Part shown: in pieces, positions 10,395 through 23,500 of the stretch
How positions within the stretch are numbered: the first letter of the stretch is position 1
Layout: each line of letters begins with the position of its first letter
Assembly: GCF_043290135.1 (NCBI RefSeq)
Contig: NC_134710.1
Location: 7,329,821-7,393,820 of the forward strand
Source: Rhipicephalus microplus
Taxonomy: Eukaryota > Arthropoda > Arachnida > Ixodida > Ixodidae
Direction of reading: 5' to 3'
Length of the DNA stretch: 64,000 nucleotides
Program-made: the position numbers and the translations under genes
The notes under the pieces: generated by a model
What the model was told of the DNA's origin: nothing
Databases searched by the model: none
What the model saw: the letters and a program-made list of their open reading frames with translations, nothing else

Positions 10395-13300
10395 ATGTAC
10401 AGCAGCTGCGCATGGCTTCTGTTTCCTATGGAAGGGGAATTTCACTGAGCCACCTGGTTGCTGTATTCATGTCTCTCCCATGTTCAGGATGTTCAATATT
10501 AAGCCTTTTGTTTTTCTTTAAAAGAGTCAGTGCTGTAAGTTGTGTGTGTAAAAGCCACCTTTGCAGACAGCTCAGGGGAACATAATGTGCAACAATAATT
10601 ATCACTGTCAGTCTTGCCCTTGAATAAGATTCAATAATGAACTTATTAGTGACTGCAGCAGGCGGCCATGCACGTATTAAACATTTTTGCGAGTCACATT
10701 TCTACATTAGTCCAAAGAATTCTGGCATGCCTGTGCTCAGATATCCCGCTGGAAAGTATAGTTGTGGCTTGTATCATTATGCATGCCGGACAGTGAGAAT
10801 TAGCACACAGCTACTACTCCCTGAGGTGCCTCATATAATCAGATCATGGATCGAAGCCATAGACAAGCATTATAATAGTTACCTTTTTACTATCGGCTAG
10901 AATAGCAAGCACTGACTGCTTGTCTCACCAGGGAGTAATGTTTCGGTGATCCTCGCTGCCTTGCATGCATAATCATGAAAAGCACAATAAACTTCCGAGT
11001 AGAATATCTCAGAGCATAGACATGCTCGAAGAATTTTTGCAAGTGGGAGTGTGTAGAAACGCGACTGCCACAAACTGTTCTTTGCAAACATACCCACTTA
11101 ATGTAGGCACCAAAATTTTGGTATTCTTAGTTGATTGGGCAGCTGACAGCATTATTGTCTTACTTTCTGTACCCCTGGACACATAAATTATCTGCAAAGG
11201 CAGTTTTCTGTTCATAGGGCTGAGTTTTATTACAAGCACAAAGCACGTCTCTGAATGTGTCAGTGCTGGTTTCTAAGATTTTATGCAATGTTTAATTTAT
11301 GTGTAATCTGCAGTAAGTCACTTAAAACTGAACTTTTTGCAATGAAATAAGGCTGTAGCAGATCAATGGTTTTATTTTTACTGTAATATTGAATGAATAT
11401 TTTGTTTAATTGTTCTTGTGACCTTATTTCATTGTCTTCTCGAATATAATGCCGTAAGTGCAATCAAGTGATTTTCTATTGTCATACTTAATCATACCTA
11501 ACTTTGCCAATACATAACTATTTGTGATATATTAGTGATACCAAATCATGTTTAACATTGTTAATGATGACTGACAGAAGGCATTATGAAATACTGTAGC
11601 GTTTTTAACTTCACTGTGTCTTTTGTGCGAGTATTTTGGGATGGAATGAGAATTTGGGGTGTTGCTGAAATCACAATTTGATTGGTAAACACAGATTTGT
11701 GGTGAAACCCATTAATTTCAACTACTCATGGTTCTAACATACCTAAATTTAGGCACACAGGGCAAGAAAAAAATCAATTGTTCAACTGCTGTTTTTTGGC
11801 TGTAACAACTTTTCTACCTTAATATGTTTGATACTGGGCCAATGTGTTTGCTAAGCTAGTTTTCTAAATTTTGTTGGACTGATAGAAGTCTGCTCAAAGA
11901 GAACAGTTTATGCCTTTTGTATGTGTGCAGGTTCCTGGACCAAGCATCTGGCCAGCCCCTCAATTGATTTGTATAATTATAGTTACTATAGAGTATGCAA
12001 GTTTTGGGACAAAGTGTGTAGTCATTGTTATGTATAGTAAAGGTTGCAAGTATGCAACAAGATTTGTTGAAATTTTGCATTTACTTTTGGATGTGCAGTA
12101 TGATGCATTCCAGTCAACACCAGAAACAATAATGAGTTCACGTTCAAAAACCGGTCTTGCCTCCAGGCAACACAGAGTATCGTAATGATAGATGACAGTC
12201 ACTAATCAATTCTTTCAACAATTATGGCACCAATTTTGCTGATTTGAAAAGTGCCAGCAATAATTTGATGCCAAATTATGTTGATGCTCCTACTTTTCAC
12301 TCTCGACAGTGAACAGCTAAATGCACCGATTGTAAAACACTGACATCGTGCAGCAAATCAACCACGGGAAATGCCCAACAAGCTGGTTTGCATGAAAAAT
12401 AAATGTCTATAAAAGGTGTTAAAAGGTCTAGCGAAACTCTTTCTAGAATCTTGGCAAGAAGTTTACTAGGCTTCTGATAATATAAGTATAGTAAATGTTT
12501 ACAAAGGTTTTTTAAAAAATCTAGAAAGCCGTTTTTTAGACTTCTTGCTAGAAGTTTTCTAGCCGTATAATAACGTGGCATTAGCACAACTACAGGAGGT
12601 TTTCAAGCTGCTTAGGTTTAAATAACATCTCAACAAGACTTTTTATATGCTTTTGGACTATCCTTTTTGGACATTTACTAGAAGTTTTTTAGCTTTTCTT
12701 GTACTTCCAGGGATGGGATATGCCAAAATTTTGTTTTTCAAGCCACTTTCAAGCACGGGTGTGGCTTTGTTGTAAAATATTTGACTGCCATGCAGAAGGC
12801 CTGATTTGCATTTCATCACAAACCACCGATTTTAATTATTCCCCGAAATTGCGATTTTTAACTTGAACGCCGATTTTTCGTTCACAGGTAGCGCCGTTCA
12901 CACAGGAGTTTCAGCGACGCGGGTTTTAACGCCTTCGCGTTTTAACACTTTTAGTTTCTTGTAGTTCCTGTGAAAGAGGGAACAGTAATCAATGCCTCAA
13001 AACCGTCTCAGTGGTGAACTAGTGAACCCGCACACGCCTGGCCTCTGCGCAGTCCACACTGACCGGCCTTGGCAGCATTTTGGGAGAAGAGATTCTTGTT
13101 TAGGAAAAAGTGAGGAGAAGAAGTCTCTGAAGACTAAGTACATAACATGGCTGCGCTAAGAGGCAAGGACAACAAAACAATGTACACAGAATGGGCGCAT
13201 AGGCTGGCAGTATGTACAAACACCGGGGCACCTAGATTTTCATTGCAGGAGTTCCGGATTCGCACCGAGTTTTCCGTTGGCTTTATGGTAATGTGACTGA

Positions 13301-14042
13301 GTGTCCCTGCTTGTAACTTTAAATGTGTTCGTTTGTGGTCGTTGTGTATTTCTGTCTATTTTTCATTTTGTCGGTATACATATTTTAGCCACTGCATCAG
13401 AACCATTTCATGATCGTGCTTAAAGGAAAGATGGCCCTAAGGGGGTCTGTCGCTGATATGAAAGTAACGATGGGGGAGCAATGAGAGCAGGTGATTTATG
13501 TTGACATTGGCTCCTTTTGACATTCTGTAATGACGTTGGAAGCTTCGGCACGTCATGTGTACATTGATCTCCTTTGTGAGTGTTTTTAGCGCAGTCTTGC
13601 ATTATGTTCCTTGTATACACCAGCTAGCCTAAAGAAAGAGTTACTCAAGTCTAGCGTTTGATGAAAACTCGTCTGAAGAAAAAAATAATAGTTGAAAAAA
13701 ACGTACAACCACCAACTAAAAAGTAACACAGCACAACAAAATGGACGTTTCGGCACCCAATACACAATGAACGAATGCATGCGTCGAAAGACGAAACACG
13801 CATGGGTTTGTATACCTCAGAGCTGACCCCTCGTCTGACTTACTGTGTTATAGTTGTAGATAGTTTGTAGAAATATTTTATAGAGAAACTTCAATGAGAT
13901 GCGTTCAACAGTAGCACTTGGAGAGAAAAGAAAAGGCGTGGCGGATAATCCAACGTACACTGTGCACTCATTCTCTGTGCCCCACAGAAATTCCCGCACT
14001 CCGTAGCTTGTGCTTGCGTGAGTCAAGAGCCATGCAGCCTAC
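10395..14042. other. non-coding: putative 3' UTR and intergenic or intronic DNA
   Basis: The first 600 bp may be the 3' UTR of the plus-strand candidate gene (AATAAA at 10986). The remainder shows no NDRG exon and no recognisable transposon protein. At 12420-12710 the phrase (G)CTAGAAGTTTTCTAG(C) recurs in variants, suggesting an old degenerate repeat. Confidence 0.4.
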
Positions 14043-14129
14043 CTTATCTTTGAAGTACTCCATCATGCCGACTCCTGTTGACACCAGGTGCATAAGAATC
14101 AGTCCAAGCACTCGAGACGGGTGAGCAAG
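14043..14129 (-). CDS. NDRG-family gene, exon e (YFKDK segment)
   Basis: This 87-nt exon (29 whole codons) follows GTTTCTTTTTCCCCAG and ends at AAG|GTAGGC. It encodes LAHPSRVLGLILMHLVSTG and then VGMMEYFKDK. It continues the NDRG fold directly after exon d (RFA | LAHP), matching the family pattern FA-x-x-(H/Y)P-x-(R/L)V-x-GL-x-L-(I/M)(H/N). The stretch is hydrophobic because it is the core strand after the elbow helix; it should not be read as a membrane span. The C-terminal third of the protein was not found in the 14 kb to the left, so those exons are probably outside the window or too short for me to recognise. Confidence 0.85.
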
Positions 14130-15099
14130 CTGGGGAAAAAGAAACAATTTCACCAGGGTTGCAAGTGAAACATTTGTGGCATAATGACTTTGTTCATGTT
14201 TGTGTCAATTTGCATTTTATTTCTGCCATGAAAAACCAGAACAAGCCTCGAAGACAATGTCTCAAGGAATGAGCACATTCCCGTCCCCCCTCCCCAGTTT
14301 TTTCCTCTGTGCAAGGCAGCCTTCTCCGGACATGTGCCGTCTTGCTTGCCGCGCTCGCGGGGAGTTTATACTCGGTGACAACCACAACACACTTAGAACC
14401 TGCTCATGCCGCCGCTCCCCGTGTCGCCATATTTGCTTTTGCTTGTATATTTTTTTAGTTCTCGAATGTACCACAGCACGCAGTTTTGCCACAACTTACC
14501 GGACCTCCCTCACAACAACCGCTTTTCTGCAGACGCGTGCGCGCAATCACTCATTTTCTTTTTTTTTTTCCAGGCTAGCGCTGGTCACTGGTAACCATCA
14601 AGGTCACCGGATATTACACGGCTGCATTGTGATAATATTGGCAAGTTGTTACCTGAAAATTTTATCTGATCCCAAAAGCAGTGTTTACTGACTCCAGGGC
14701 AGTGTTTTGCTAATTGAGCAGGGCTGAATTTTAGTTCTACAAGTAGTTATACTAGATGGGATGCATATATGCTCTTGGTAAGGGGTGTGGTGCTAGGTAG
14801 TTTGCCCGTAGAGATGCTCCTTTACATCCTTGACTGTACTATTCACCTTTTTCACTAAAGGAGTTCATTTCCTTACTCCTCGACTAGCTTCTACATTATA
14901 TAGCTAAGGAGGGAAGGTGTTTAAGGTTCGAAATGAACGCCCCTCGATGACCCAAGTGCACAGTAGCAGCGCAAAGGAAGAGCTGTAGTCCGATAAAAGA
15001 GGCTTCAATGCAGCACTCAGGCGTCTGCCCAGGTCCAAGCTCGAACCTCCTTGCAGTCATTCGCACAGCCTTGCAGTCATTCGGGCATTAAATCAGTAA

Positions 15100-17530
15100 T
15101 CGCGATTAATCACATGTCATGCGAGTGAAAAAAGTAAATGAGGCTCATTTCAGATTTCTCAAAACCTTTCTGCCCATCTACATTAACCCTTTTCCATTCA
15201 AAACCTGTAAACAATCTAAAAAGATAAGAAAACCATGGGTAACGCGTGCACACTTTGATATGAGAAAAATAAAATTAAACTTTACCATCTATTCCTGCCC
15301 CCCCAATTCCCGTGACACTTGACAGAATTCAAGTCACTATGAAATAAGCTGAACAGGAAGCTTAAGCGTGCTAAAATTACTCATTATTGTTCTATTTTTT
15401 CTGATATCACGAAGAAACGCCTGGACACTGCATGGAAGGTAAGGAACTCCGTTTTGTGTCGTGACAAGAAGCAGGTAACTCCAGAAAGTATTCTTGCTGA
15501 TGGTCAACGTCTTACTGTATTGGTTGAACACCTTAATGCATACTTTGTGAATGCTGTCATGCCTAATTCTAAGAGAAAATTCGGCTCCATGTCACAAACT
15601 CAATTTTTCGGAGTACATCGTTAGTGACAATTTGTTTTTAACTCCAACCGATAAAGATGAAATTGTTAGAATGTTCATGGGTCTCACAAACAGCAGGGCC
15701 CTAGATTTAGACAATTCGCAGATAAAGCCAGTCACATACGTCATTGCCTGTATCTGCTCTGTGCTAAAGCATATTTTGAACCTTGCGCTAGTTACTGCAA
15801 CCTTCCCCGAAGAAATGAAGCAAGCAAGGGTTTCTGTTATACACAAAGGAGGTGGCCAACAGTGCATGAAAAACTATAGACCAACATCCGTCCTCTTAGT
15901 CTTTTCCGAAAGTTTAGAGAAAATCATCTGTAATCGCATAAAAAGTTTTTTTTTTTTCAGCAAACATATCCTATCAGACTCGCAATTCGGGTTTCGAAAA
16001 GGAAAGTCAACTGAAACAGCCCTACTAACAATGAAAGAATTTAGAGTACACAACATCAAAAAAAGACTTTATACGCTAGTTCTGTTCATTGACTTCTCCA
16101 AAGCGTTCAATTCACTCAGTCATCATATTCTCACGGTCAAATTGTTCGCATGTGGTATTCGCAGAAAACCATTAGATTTACTGAAATCTTACTTGCAAAA
16201 CCGCCAGCAATACGTATGCTTGCAGGTCTCTAAATCACCATTTTTTTCTATTTCAAGAAGCGTGCCACAAGGAAGCATTTTAGGACGCTTAATATGTGAT
16301 TTATATATTTATGACCTCGTAAATATTGGTAAGACAGCAAAATTTGTCATATATGCCAACGACAGCGCTATACTATTTTGGGGCCTAATATAGGTGATCT
16401 TGTCTCTGAATGCAATAAGACGCTGTCAACGCTGTCTACATGGTCCAGCCTAAGTGAACTTAAGACAAGCCCAACAAAAACTATAATTGCTATATATTAT
16501 GCAAGAAGTAAATCTGTTCAAATATTAAATTTTATTCCATACGTAAGTCAAAACATTGCTGTGGTAGGTGAACACAAGATACTCAAGGTTACTTTTGCCT
16601 CTCTTCTTAGTTAAAGCTCACGCGTAGAAGAGCTGTGTAAGAGACTGTCATCAACTACTGGAGCATTATCATGATGTCAACGCTCACTCCCATCAAATTT
16701 AAAGCTTCAAATATACAACGTGCTATTCGCATCCCACCTTAACAACTGCAACCTGGTTTGGATCACCCCAACTAAACAGAACCTAAATAAATCTTGCTTC
16801 TGCAAAAAAAGATTCTTCGACACATTGCAGGCCTTTCCTACTGGTCTCAACTAGAACAGTCTTTCAAGAATAAACTGTCATATGGGTTAAACACTTGTAC
16901 AAGCTCGGAATTTTACATGCTTCCTTGTTTTCTAATGCTTATAAAAAAACTCCTGAAAACTATATCCCACATAAAATTAATAACACTGTCATACGTACGA
17001 GACATATTTGAGCATGGTTTGTTCCTCATTACCGACCCACATACAACTTACAAGCACTGCACTATAATTTGCCATCCATTATACATAAATATACAGAACT
17101 TACTACCGCTACAAACCGGCAGCTGCGTGTATTTTTTGCATCTATGTTGTAGCCCGTGTGTATATATGTCTTGACTATGCAAACTTTAGCTCATCTTGCC
17201 ATACCGCATGTCTCTATTTCAACATTTCTATCTTTATACATTACGCATTACTGTTGTTTTATAAATTGCTGTACTTTATGTATCTTTTGTAATTCAATGT
17301 TCTTTATAGTGTACTTGAAGTTTAATAGCGAAATCTCACTATAATTCTCTGTATCTTACTCCTATTGGTTGATATATTCCAAACTACAGTTTTTTTTTAC
17401 AGTATGACTCATGTATGTTTAAGTATAATCTTACAAACCCTATCGTACTGTTGACGTCGTATGCTGCTATGTAGAGGGTCTTCAGGGACCATGTCAAGCT
17501 GCCTCGCGCAGCTTTTAGCTGTGAATACTA
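15100..17530 (+). mobile_element. CR1/L2-type LINE, RT largely preserved
   Basis: The open frame 15551-16393 (280 aa) is an RT domain, with KNYRPTSVL, then SDSQFGFRKGKSTETALL, then FIDFSKAFNSLSH, then VPQGSILGRLICDLYIYDL, then FVIYANDSAILF. The catalytic YADD box reads YAND, so the polymerase site is damaged, and the frame stops soon after. Linker coding before it (from about 15120) and the C-terminal region (16378-17174, LRHIAGLSYWSQLEQSF) are broken by stops. The 3' UTR includes GGGTCTTCAGGGACC near 17477. The endonuclease is missing (5' truncation). Confidence 0.8.
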
Positions 17531-18234
17531 TCCAAAATTGCTCTGGTGAAGTAAACTTTGACTCTAACGAACGTCAGATGTACGCTCGCTTATGAGCAGT
17601 CATGGCCAAGGTTTCCATCGATGCCTTCACGTCCTATAAAAAATAACATGAGCATCTCCTGAAAGTTCTTGCATCTCCTAAAGAAAAAAAAAAAAACAAT
17701 GATACCGACCCAGTGTGCATTAAAATAAAAAAAATGGTTTCAAGCCTTCTGGGTTGTTTTTTTTATTCGCTCAGTTCCTGCTTTGTTTTCTGAAAGAAAC
17801 CTGTACGCTTCTATAAAGCTTCTTGTTCTTTTTCTTTGAAAATTGAACATTGTATTGATTTCCTTCCAAAAAATGTTACATTTGCTCGTGCAAAAATGTA
17901 CATGTTTGATGTGCTTGCGAAACCGAAAGTAAAATCCCACGCAAATGAACGACTTTTTGTAGTAACACATGTGCAGAGCACCCACGTAGCTTTGGCTGTA
18001 CTGCCTCAGAAAGTTGTCGCGAAGTATAGTGCATCATCAAAAGGCCTCCGAACCTCGGCCAGGCAGTGGAATGTCGCGTGCATTTCACCAACTTTGCAGT
18101 AAAACCCGGCAGCCACCCCTCTCCCGCCTTCTGACTGCACTCTTTCAGCACGTTCACTGGGCCTATCTAGTCCTTCAACATGTCGGGATTACATTCATAA
18201 TTCCAAGCATAACTACATTTATTCGAATTTATTA

Positions 18235-18560
18235 GCCAATTGAACACCACCTAGTTTCAACTAGGTGATCATTTACGATTATTACCAGTTGCACGCCAGT
18301 TCACTTTAACTGGTTAGCTATTTTGGCACCAGTTAGCTTCAATTGAATGGCCAATTAGACCGCAGTCCACATCTTGTGGTCAACCAATTAGCCACCAGTT
18401 TTGTCTAAATTGTTATAACCAATCCAATATGAACTGATCCAATTGGATATGAACTGGTTTACCAATTGGATATAGTTGGTATATTTCCAACTGGTGACGA
18501 AAGTCCAACAGTTTGAAGACCAATTGATGCCAATTGATATTTTTCCAATGCTTTTTGACT
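18235..18560. repeat. CCAATTGG / CCAGTT-rich degenerate tract
   Basis: The tract is packed with variants of CCAATTGG, AACTGG and CCAGTT in both orientations, for example CCAATTGGATAT twice around 18450-18475. It has no coding frame and no clear fixed period. Confidence 0.5.
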
Positions 18561-18854
18561 GGGTAACTCGGCCTTAGAATAATCAGCACGGTGGCCTCTG
18601 AGATGAGTACCAGCCAAGTGTCTTACAACATAGGGACTATATAGCTAAACCAAAGGCCACGTGTTATCATAGTGGGCCTGCACATTTTAGCGCGCTGCCC
18701 GCCCGGTGCGCATTGTATTTGTTGTCATCGCCTGCTAGCACCTATGCACATGCAGCTGGCTAATTAGCTATATTAGGGGTGAAGCTCATGAAGCCGTGGG
18801 TCAGTCCCTCCTAGCTTGTGTTACATCACCGCCTGGTTCGATGGCTCACTTAGC

Positions 18855-18978
18855 AGGTGTGTACGGACGAACAGACGGACAGATGGATAGACAGACGGAC
18901 AGACGGACAGATGGATAGACAGACGGACAGACAGGCTGATGAACAGACAGATAGACAGACAAACAGACAGGTGGATGA

Positions 18979-19016
<38 letters not shown>
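18855..19016. repeat. GACA/GGAC tetranucleotide microsatellite
   Basis: Imperfect runs of GACA, GACG and GATG are interrupted by GGATAGACAGACGGACAG higher-order repeats. The open frames through it (poly CLSV or TDRQ) are repeat artefacts. Its right flank (CGAAGCTTTGCCC...CATCATTATTCACTC...GCGATTTTTTTGG) matches the flank of the array at 29595-29665. Confidence 0.85.
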
Positions 19017-19619
19017 GATTCATGGTTTACCGATAAAACGCTCCGAAGCTTTGCCCAGCTCATCATTATTCACTCCGCGGCTATGCTGCGATTTTTTTGG
19101 CTGGACAGTATGTATTGCTAGAACCGGACTAAAACATGCTAGTTGATTGCTAAATAATTCGACGTTAGTCTTGAGGACGCTAAATAAAACCTTGTTAATC
19201 AACCCTTACTAATATGATAACAATTGGTATCTACTGATTAGGATTATGTTTAATAGCTCCATACTAATCATGACTTCACTAATTATGATCGAGATAATTG
19301 CCTTTTAATTGAAGCCTTATTAATGAAGACAATAGAGCTCGGCGTTGTGGTCGTTAAGCCTCAGCCAATAAATACAATCAAAAGTAAGACATAGCAGATG
19401 CGGTCTTCATTTCAAAGCTGACCACTCATATCAGTAGACAACCAACTTAAAAAGCTGCAAGAAGCTAAATTATCACAAGCTTCTCTATGGATCCAGCCTT
19501 GCTCAAGCAGTGTAAGCTAACCAAATTATTTTATATGCAATGATGCTGCCGCTTAGCGTTCACCGCATCAAACACTTGACAGTGACACCGTAACCATCAC
19601 AGTCACGAGTTTGACTCGC

Positions 19620-19860
19620 CCCACCGCGGTGATCTCGTGGCTCAGGTACTCGGCTGCTGATCCGCAGGTCGCGAGATCGAATTCCGGCTGCGGTGGCTGC
19701 ATTTTCGATGGAGGCAAAAATGCTGAGGCCCGTGTGCTTAGATTTGGGTGCACGTTAAAGAACCCCAGGTGGTCGAAATTCCCGGTGCCCTCCATTACTG
19801 CGTCTCTCATAATCATATGGTGGTTTTGGGATGTTAAACCCTACATATCAATCCATCAAA
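19620..19860 (+). mobile_element. Ruka-like tRNA-headed SINE, full length
   Basis: The copy starts CCACCGCGGTGATCTCGTGG with a tRNA-like head (A box about 19630-19645, B box TCGCGAGATCGAATTCCGG). It continues through TTGGGTGCACGTTAAAGAAC and GGTGGTCGAAATT and ends with an ATCAATCCATCAA tail. Five other copies occur in this window. The family name is from memory of the tick SINE literature. Confidence 0.8.
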
Positions 19861-20344
19861 GAGTTCAACGCGGGCCTTCTAAGAATCAATGAGTTTGTAT
19901 CCGAGTTGACTCGTCAATCAGTTTGATTCACAGATGCCCGTGGTGAAAATCCGGTACGCCCACCACGTTTGCTTTTGCCGAGAAGAAGTACTCACGTCAA
20001 GGGGCATGATTAATCTATCAGCTTTTTCGTGCAGACTATGGAACATACACTGAGAAGTAAAAGTGGTATCACCATGTAGCTACAATGTCTCGCATTCAAT
20101 TTCAACGTGCTCATGAGGTATCCAATCAAAGCCGCGTTGCCGACACAATGCGAGTGCCCCTGGTGACCACCTGCCCTTATATTTATCTGCAATACTTCAT
20201 AAAGCAAAACAAGCAGCACAAGAGTGCTGCATGTGTACCCTTGCTGCCTTCGAGTGTGTAAATTTCCACGCTGCAAATAGAACAAAAGAATTTGTCTGAA
20301 AGAGGAGATACACCCATGAACACGCCTGTGGGAGGCGTGCATTG

Positions 20345-21985
20345 AGATGAATGAATAAATGAAAAACTTTATTTAACGTCCCCCAGTTTTTACCGGGCGA
20401 GGTGGAGAAGAGGGGATTCACCCCTTTCCCTTCCCACTCTTCGTGGATTATGATGGCAGTGCCTCAGGTGCCCGCTCAAAGTCCTTGGACCCGGGCGGCA
20501 TCTTCAGATTGCTGGATGGCCCTAAGCTGGTCGACCAGCTCGTCGCTGGCGAGGGCTGCCTTCCAGGGGCAGCGCAGCTGACGCCGCTGATCGGCAACAG
20601 TGACCGCAGTCGTGGTGGAGGCCGGCCCCTGCCCTCACGTGGTAATAGCAGCAGCAATTGGCCTCGGAGTTCGTCCCTGCCTAACATACGTCGCAAAGGA
20701 AGCAGTGGCAGTGACGCCAACTTTTCCAGCACACTACCAAAGCATGTGCCACAGTGTGGCCCTTTCCCCACATGCTTTACATGCATCCGTCGGGTATAGG
20801 TAAGGATAACACAGGCGTAGGATCACCGGGCTGGGGTACGTATTTGTTTGTAATAACCTCAGAGTTACGGACTGTCTTTTGTCCAGCTTGTTGTGTGGTG
20901 GTGGGTGTTTGCATCTGTTTATGTTGTGTAATGTCGTTGAATGTGGTCAGTCAATCACCCCACGACCATTCCAGTTGTTGTTGTGTGGATAGTTCCATCA
21001 TCCCGCTCTCGAAGGTGAAGGCAGCCACCGAATCGGCCGCGGCTCGGTGAGTAAGATCTTAAGCTGCGGTGTGGGCCACCTGGCTACCTGCAACGGGACA
21101 CTGGTGTGAGCCGGGGTCCACAAAAGGAATACATTCACATTTTCAGTTTTGAGATACGAGGACGACGACGCCGAGGCCATCGCTCCTCGAAGCTCACCGC
21201 CGTCCTTGTTGCCATTACTTGATTGTAATATCTGGGCCGCCAGACATGAAATGCGACCGTGCGCGAAGCCACGGACGGCAGCTTGCGAGTCGCTGATCAC
21301 GACTGGAGCCTCCAGTGCTGCGACCAGTGCAAGAGCAATCGCCGCCTCTTCGGCCGCCTCTGTGTGCCCCGTATGCACTGTGGAGCTCGGGATGCATTTG
21401 GCTGTGCGATTCACAACGGCGATAACGTGAGTATGCCTTCCCTCTGGGTATCCCGCGGCGTCCACGTACACCACTTCATCGCTGTTGCCACACATTCTTA
21501 GAAGGTCACTCGCTCTTTTGTTGCGGCACCCGACGTGGTGTGTCGGATGCATGTTCCTGCGTAGCGATGGGTCGATGAGATGGTCGCGGACCGTAATAGG
21601 AACCATCGTCTTCTCCCCGCATTGCTTGTGGTATGTTATGCCTAGAGATTCAAGGATGCGCCTGCCTGTCTTGGACTTGGACAATCACTCGTATTGTGCA
21701 ATGATGTGTGCCTCGATCAGTTCGTCCAGGGTGTTGTGCAGGCCCAGCTTGCAAAAAAAAGCGTGACAAACATGCTGACGTTGCTGCAGCACTGCAAAAA
21801 TGTAGACAGAGTGGCGTTGCTGATGTGTTCGCGCCCGGTGTTTCTTTGATAACCACCGCAAATGCCACATATGCGTTTCCAATGCCACGCGCGTTCTTGC
21901 CAAGGTGTATGTAAACTAGTAGCATAAATTTTATAGAAACCGATGAATCCAGGAGTCGGCGGCTCAGTGCCACCATCACTATTTA
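20345..21985 (-). mobile_element. I-clade LINE 3' part with RNase H domain
   Basis: The minus-strand frame 21684-20998 encodes an RNase H domain: EVVYVDAAGYPEGRH (Asp), HTEAAEEAAIALALV (Glu), VVISDSQAAVRGFAHGRIS (Asp) and LLWTPAHTS. The D-E-D triad is intact but the frame shifts just after TPAH. Upstream coding continues past a frameshift (LGLHNTLDELIEAHIIAQY near 21760-21700). Downstream to 20345 the broken cysteine-motif tail region and an AT-rich end (TTTATTCATTCAT) follow. RNase H in a non-LTR element points to the I/R1-type group. Confidence 0.75.
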
Positions 21986-21989
21986 CGTG

Positions 21990-23005
21990 AGGAGAGGACA
22001 ACAGCAAACAAAAAATAAAAACAAAATATGACGTCACAACCGGAAGTGGTAGCGAAGTCCCGCATTTGCCCTATATGGTGCGAAATTGAATTTTTTAATT
22101 TCTAACCTTTTAGGTGCCGTTCCTAATACGTGATTTTATTGTGCCTTGTGGCTCACTTATTGCATGTGGGGAGAAAAGAAACCAAAGAACTAAAAATTCA
22201 GGATGCAAAGTTGTTTTATTAGCCGAATGACGTACTTACAATATGCACAAAAACTTTGCCGACAAATTCTAAGACAACTGTTCCCGAGAACAACAGCATA
22301 ATAGTTAGTAAACTGACGTTACCCAATCGTCGAAAACCACTGCAGTGAGACAGCAGCTTTCAAAATATAGCATTTGCAGCCCTAGAGTACAACATCTTGT
22401 TGCTTAGCATGTCGTGTTAACCATCATTAAAGGAGAGGGCATGCCAGCCGTGCGCCAGGGAAAGCAGTAGGCAGTCACAGGAGCGACTATCGACTGTTAT
22501 GACTGTCGCCCTTATAGAAGTTCTTTCGAAGACTGAAAACTAGACGAAATGTTTTAGACGCATACCAAGCAAGGATGTGCTATCGAGACGGGCTGATTTT
22601 CTCTCTGTCTATCGAGGAGACTATCAGGAACGGTTGGGCGCTATGAAAACGCACGAGACAGGAAAGCCTATATTCACCTCGACTCCACATTAAGTACAAA
22701 GGCTTTCCAGGCCAAACAGGAGGCATGTGGGCAATTTTTGAAGCCATCGTAGATTTGGAGAGACCTGAAGCAGCATGGTATTTGCTGTATGGGCTGGAAG
22801 CTAAAACCCAAACCGGTTGTAGCTTCACCTTTCGAGGAGAAGCGATGTCTCGGGAATCGGCAGAAGCAATGACTTCTAGCAAACGAGATATTAGTCTGCC
22901 TCTCCTATTTTCCCCTTTTTCCATAGCATTGACTAAATAGAGGGGCATGTTTGATTATAAGCTGTCAAGCCACTACATTTTCCTACCCGAACACAGACAG
23001 GCAAA
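21990..23005. other. non-coding, nothing assigned
   Basis: Only short frames with no family resemblance are seen. One at 22725-22940 (EAIVDLERPEAAWYLLYGLE) has protein-like composition but no supporting splice sites. Confidence 0.3.
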
Positions 23006-23009
23006 TTTG

Positions 23010-23500
23010 GCACGTGTACTGGGAGCCGAGCTTTTAGAACACCACCATACTCTCTGAGTGAATTCTCAGAACTCCGGTCATCTAGGATCATCGGACGTGC
23101 GCAAAGTGTTGGTCACGAGTGCAAAACATGATGTGGTGCGTTCGTGACCATATTTGGGCATCGTTTAGACGGTGCCCCTTCCACGTGCATTGTCTGGTGT
23201 CTTTCCCTGTCTTCGTGGGTGGAGAACCTAGACTATCGAGTGCCTTATTGACAGAAGCCACAAACAATTCACCCAGGGTTGTCAACGCAGCACTATATAA
23301 GCGGAAGACCTTTTGTATATTTTCAGTTCTTCAGTTCAGTTCTGTATTTTTTCAGCGAGCTTCATCCAGAGCGAGGCCTTCAGCCGGAGTCCTCGAGCTT
23401 GAGTTCCCCGAGCTCATTTCTGAGCTCCTCAGCCACGTAAATAAATTGTTGTCATTAGTACGAGTGTCTCGTCTAACTTATTCGACGATGATTCCTACAG
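23010..23500 (+). mobile_element. putative LTR (solo or fragment)
   Basis: The segment has promoter-like architecture with a TATA box (CTATATAAGCGG, 23291-23302), an AATAAA in GTAAATAAATTG (about 23440) and a terminal TTCCTACA at 23500. The GC-rich GGGGGCCCGCTACC that follows could be internal sequence. No pol frame is adjacent and no target duplication was confirmed. The 5' boundary is uncertain (TGTACTGG at 23013 or TGTTGG at 23107). Confidence 0.4.

Noticed and set aside
13250..13290. Plus-strand mini-exon (EFRIRTEFSVGFM between CATTGCAG and GTAATG)
   Set aside because: Only 13 codons, with a weak pyrimidine tract and no partner exon.
18821..19121. CLSV-repeat or TDRQ-repeat proteins
   Set aside because: These are translations of the GACA microsatellite in several frames.
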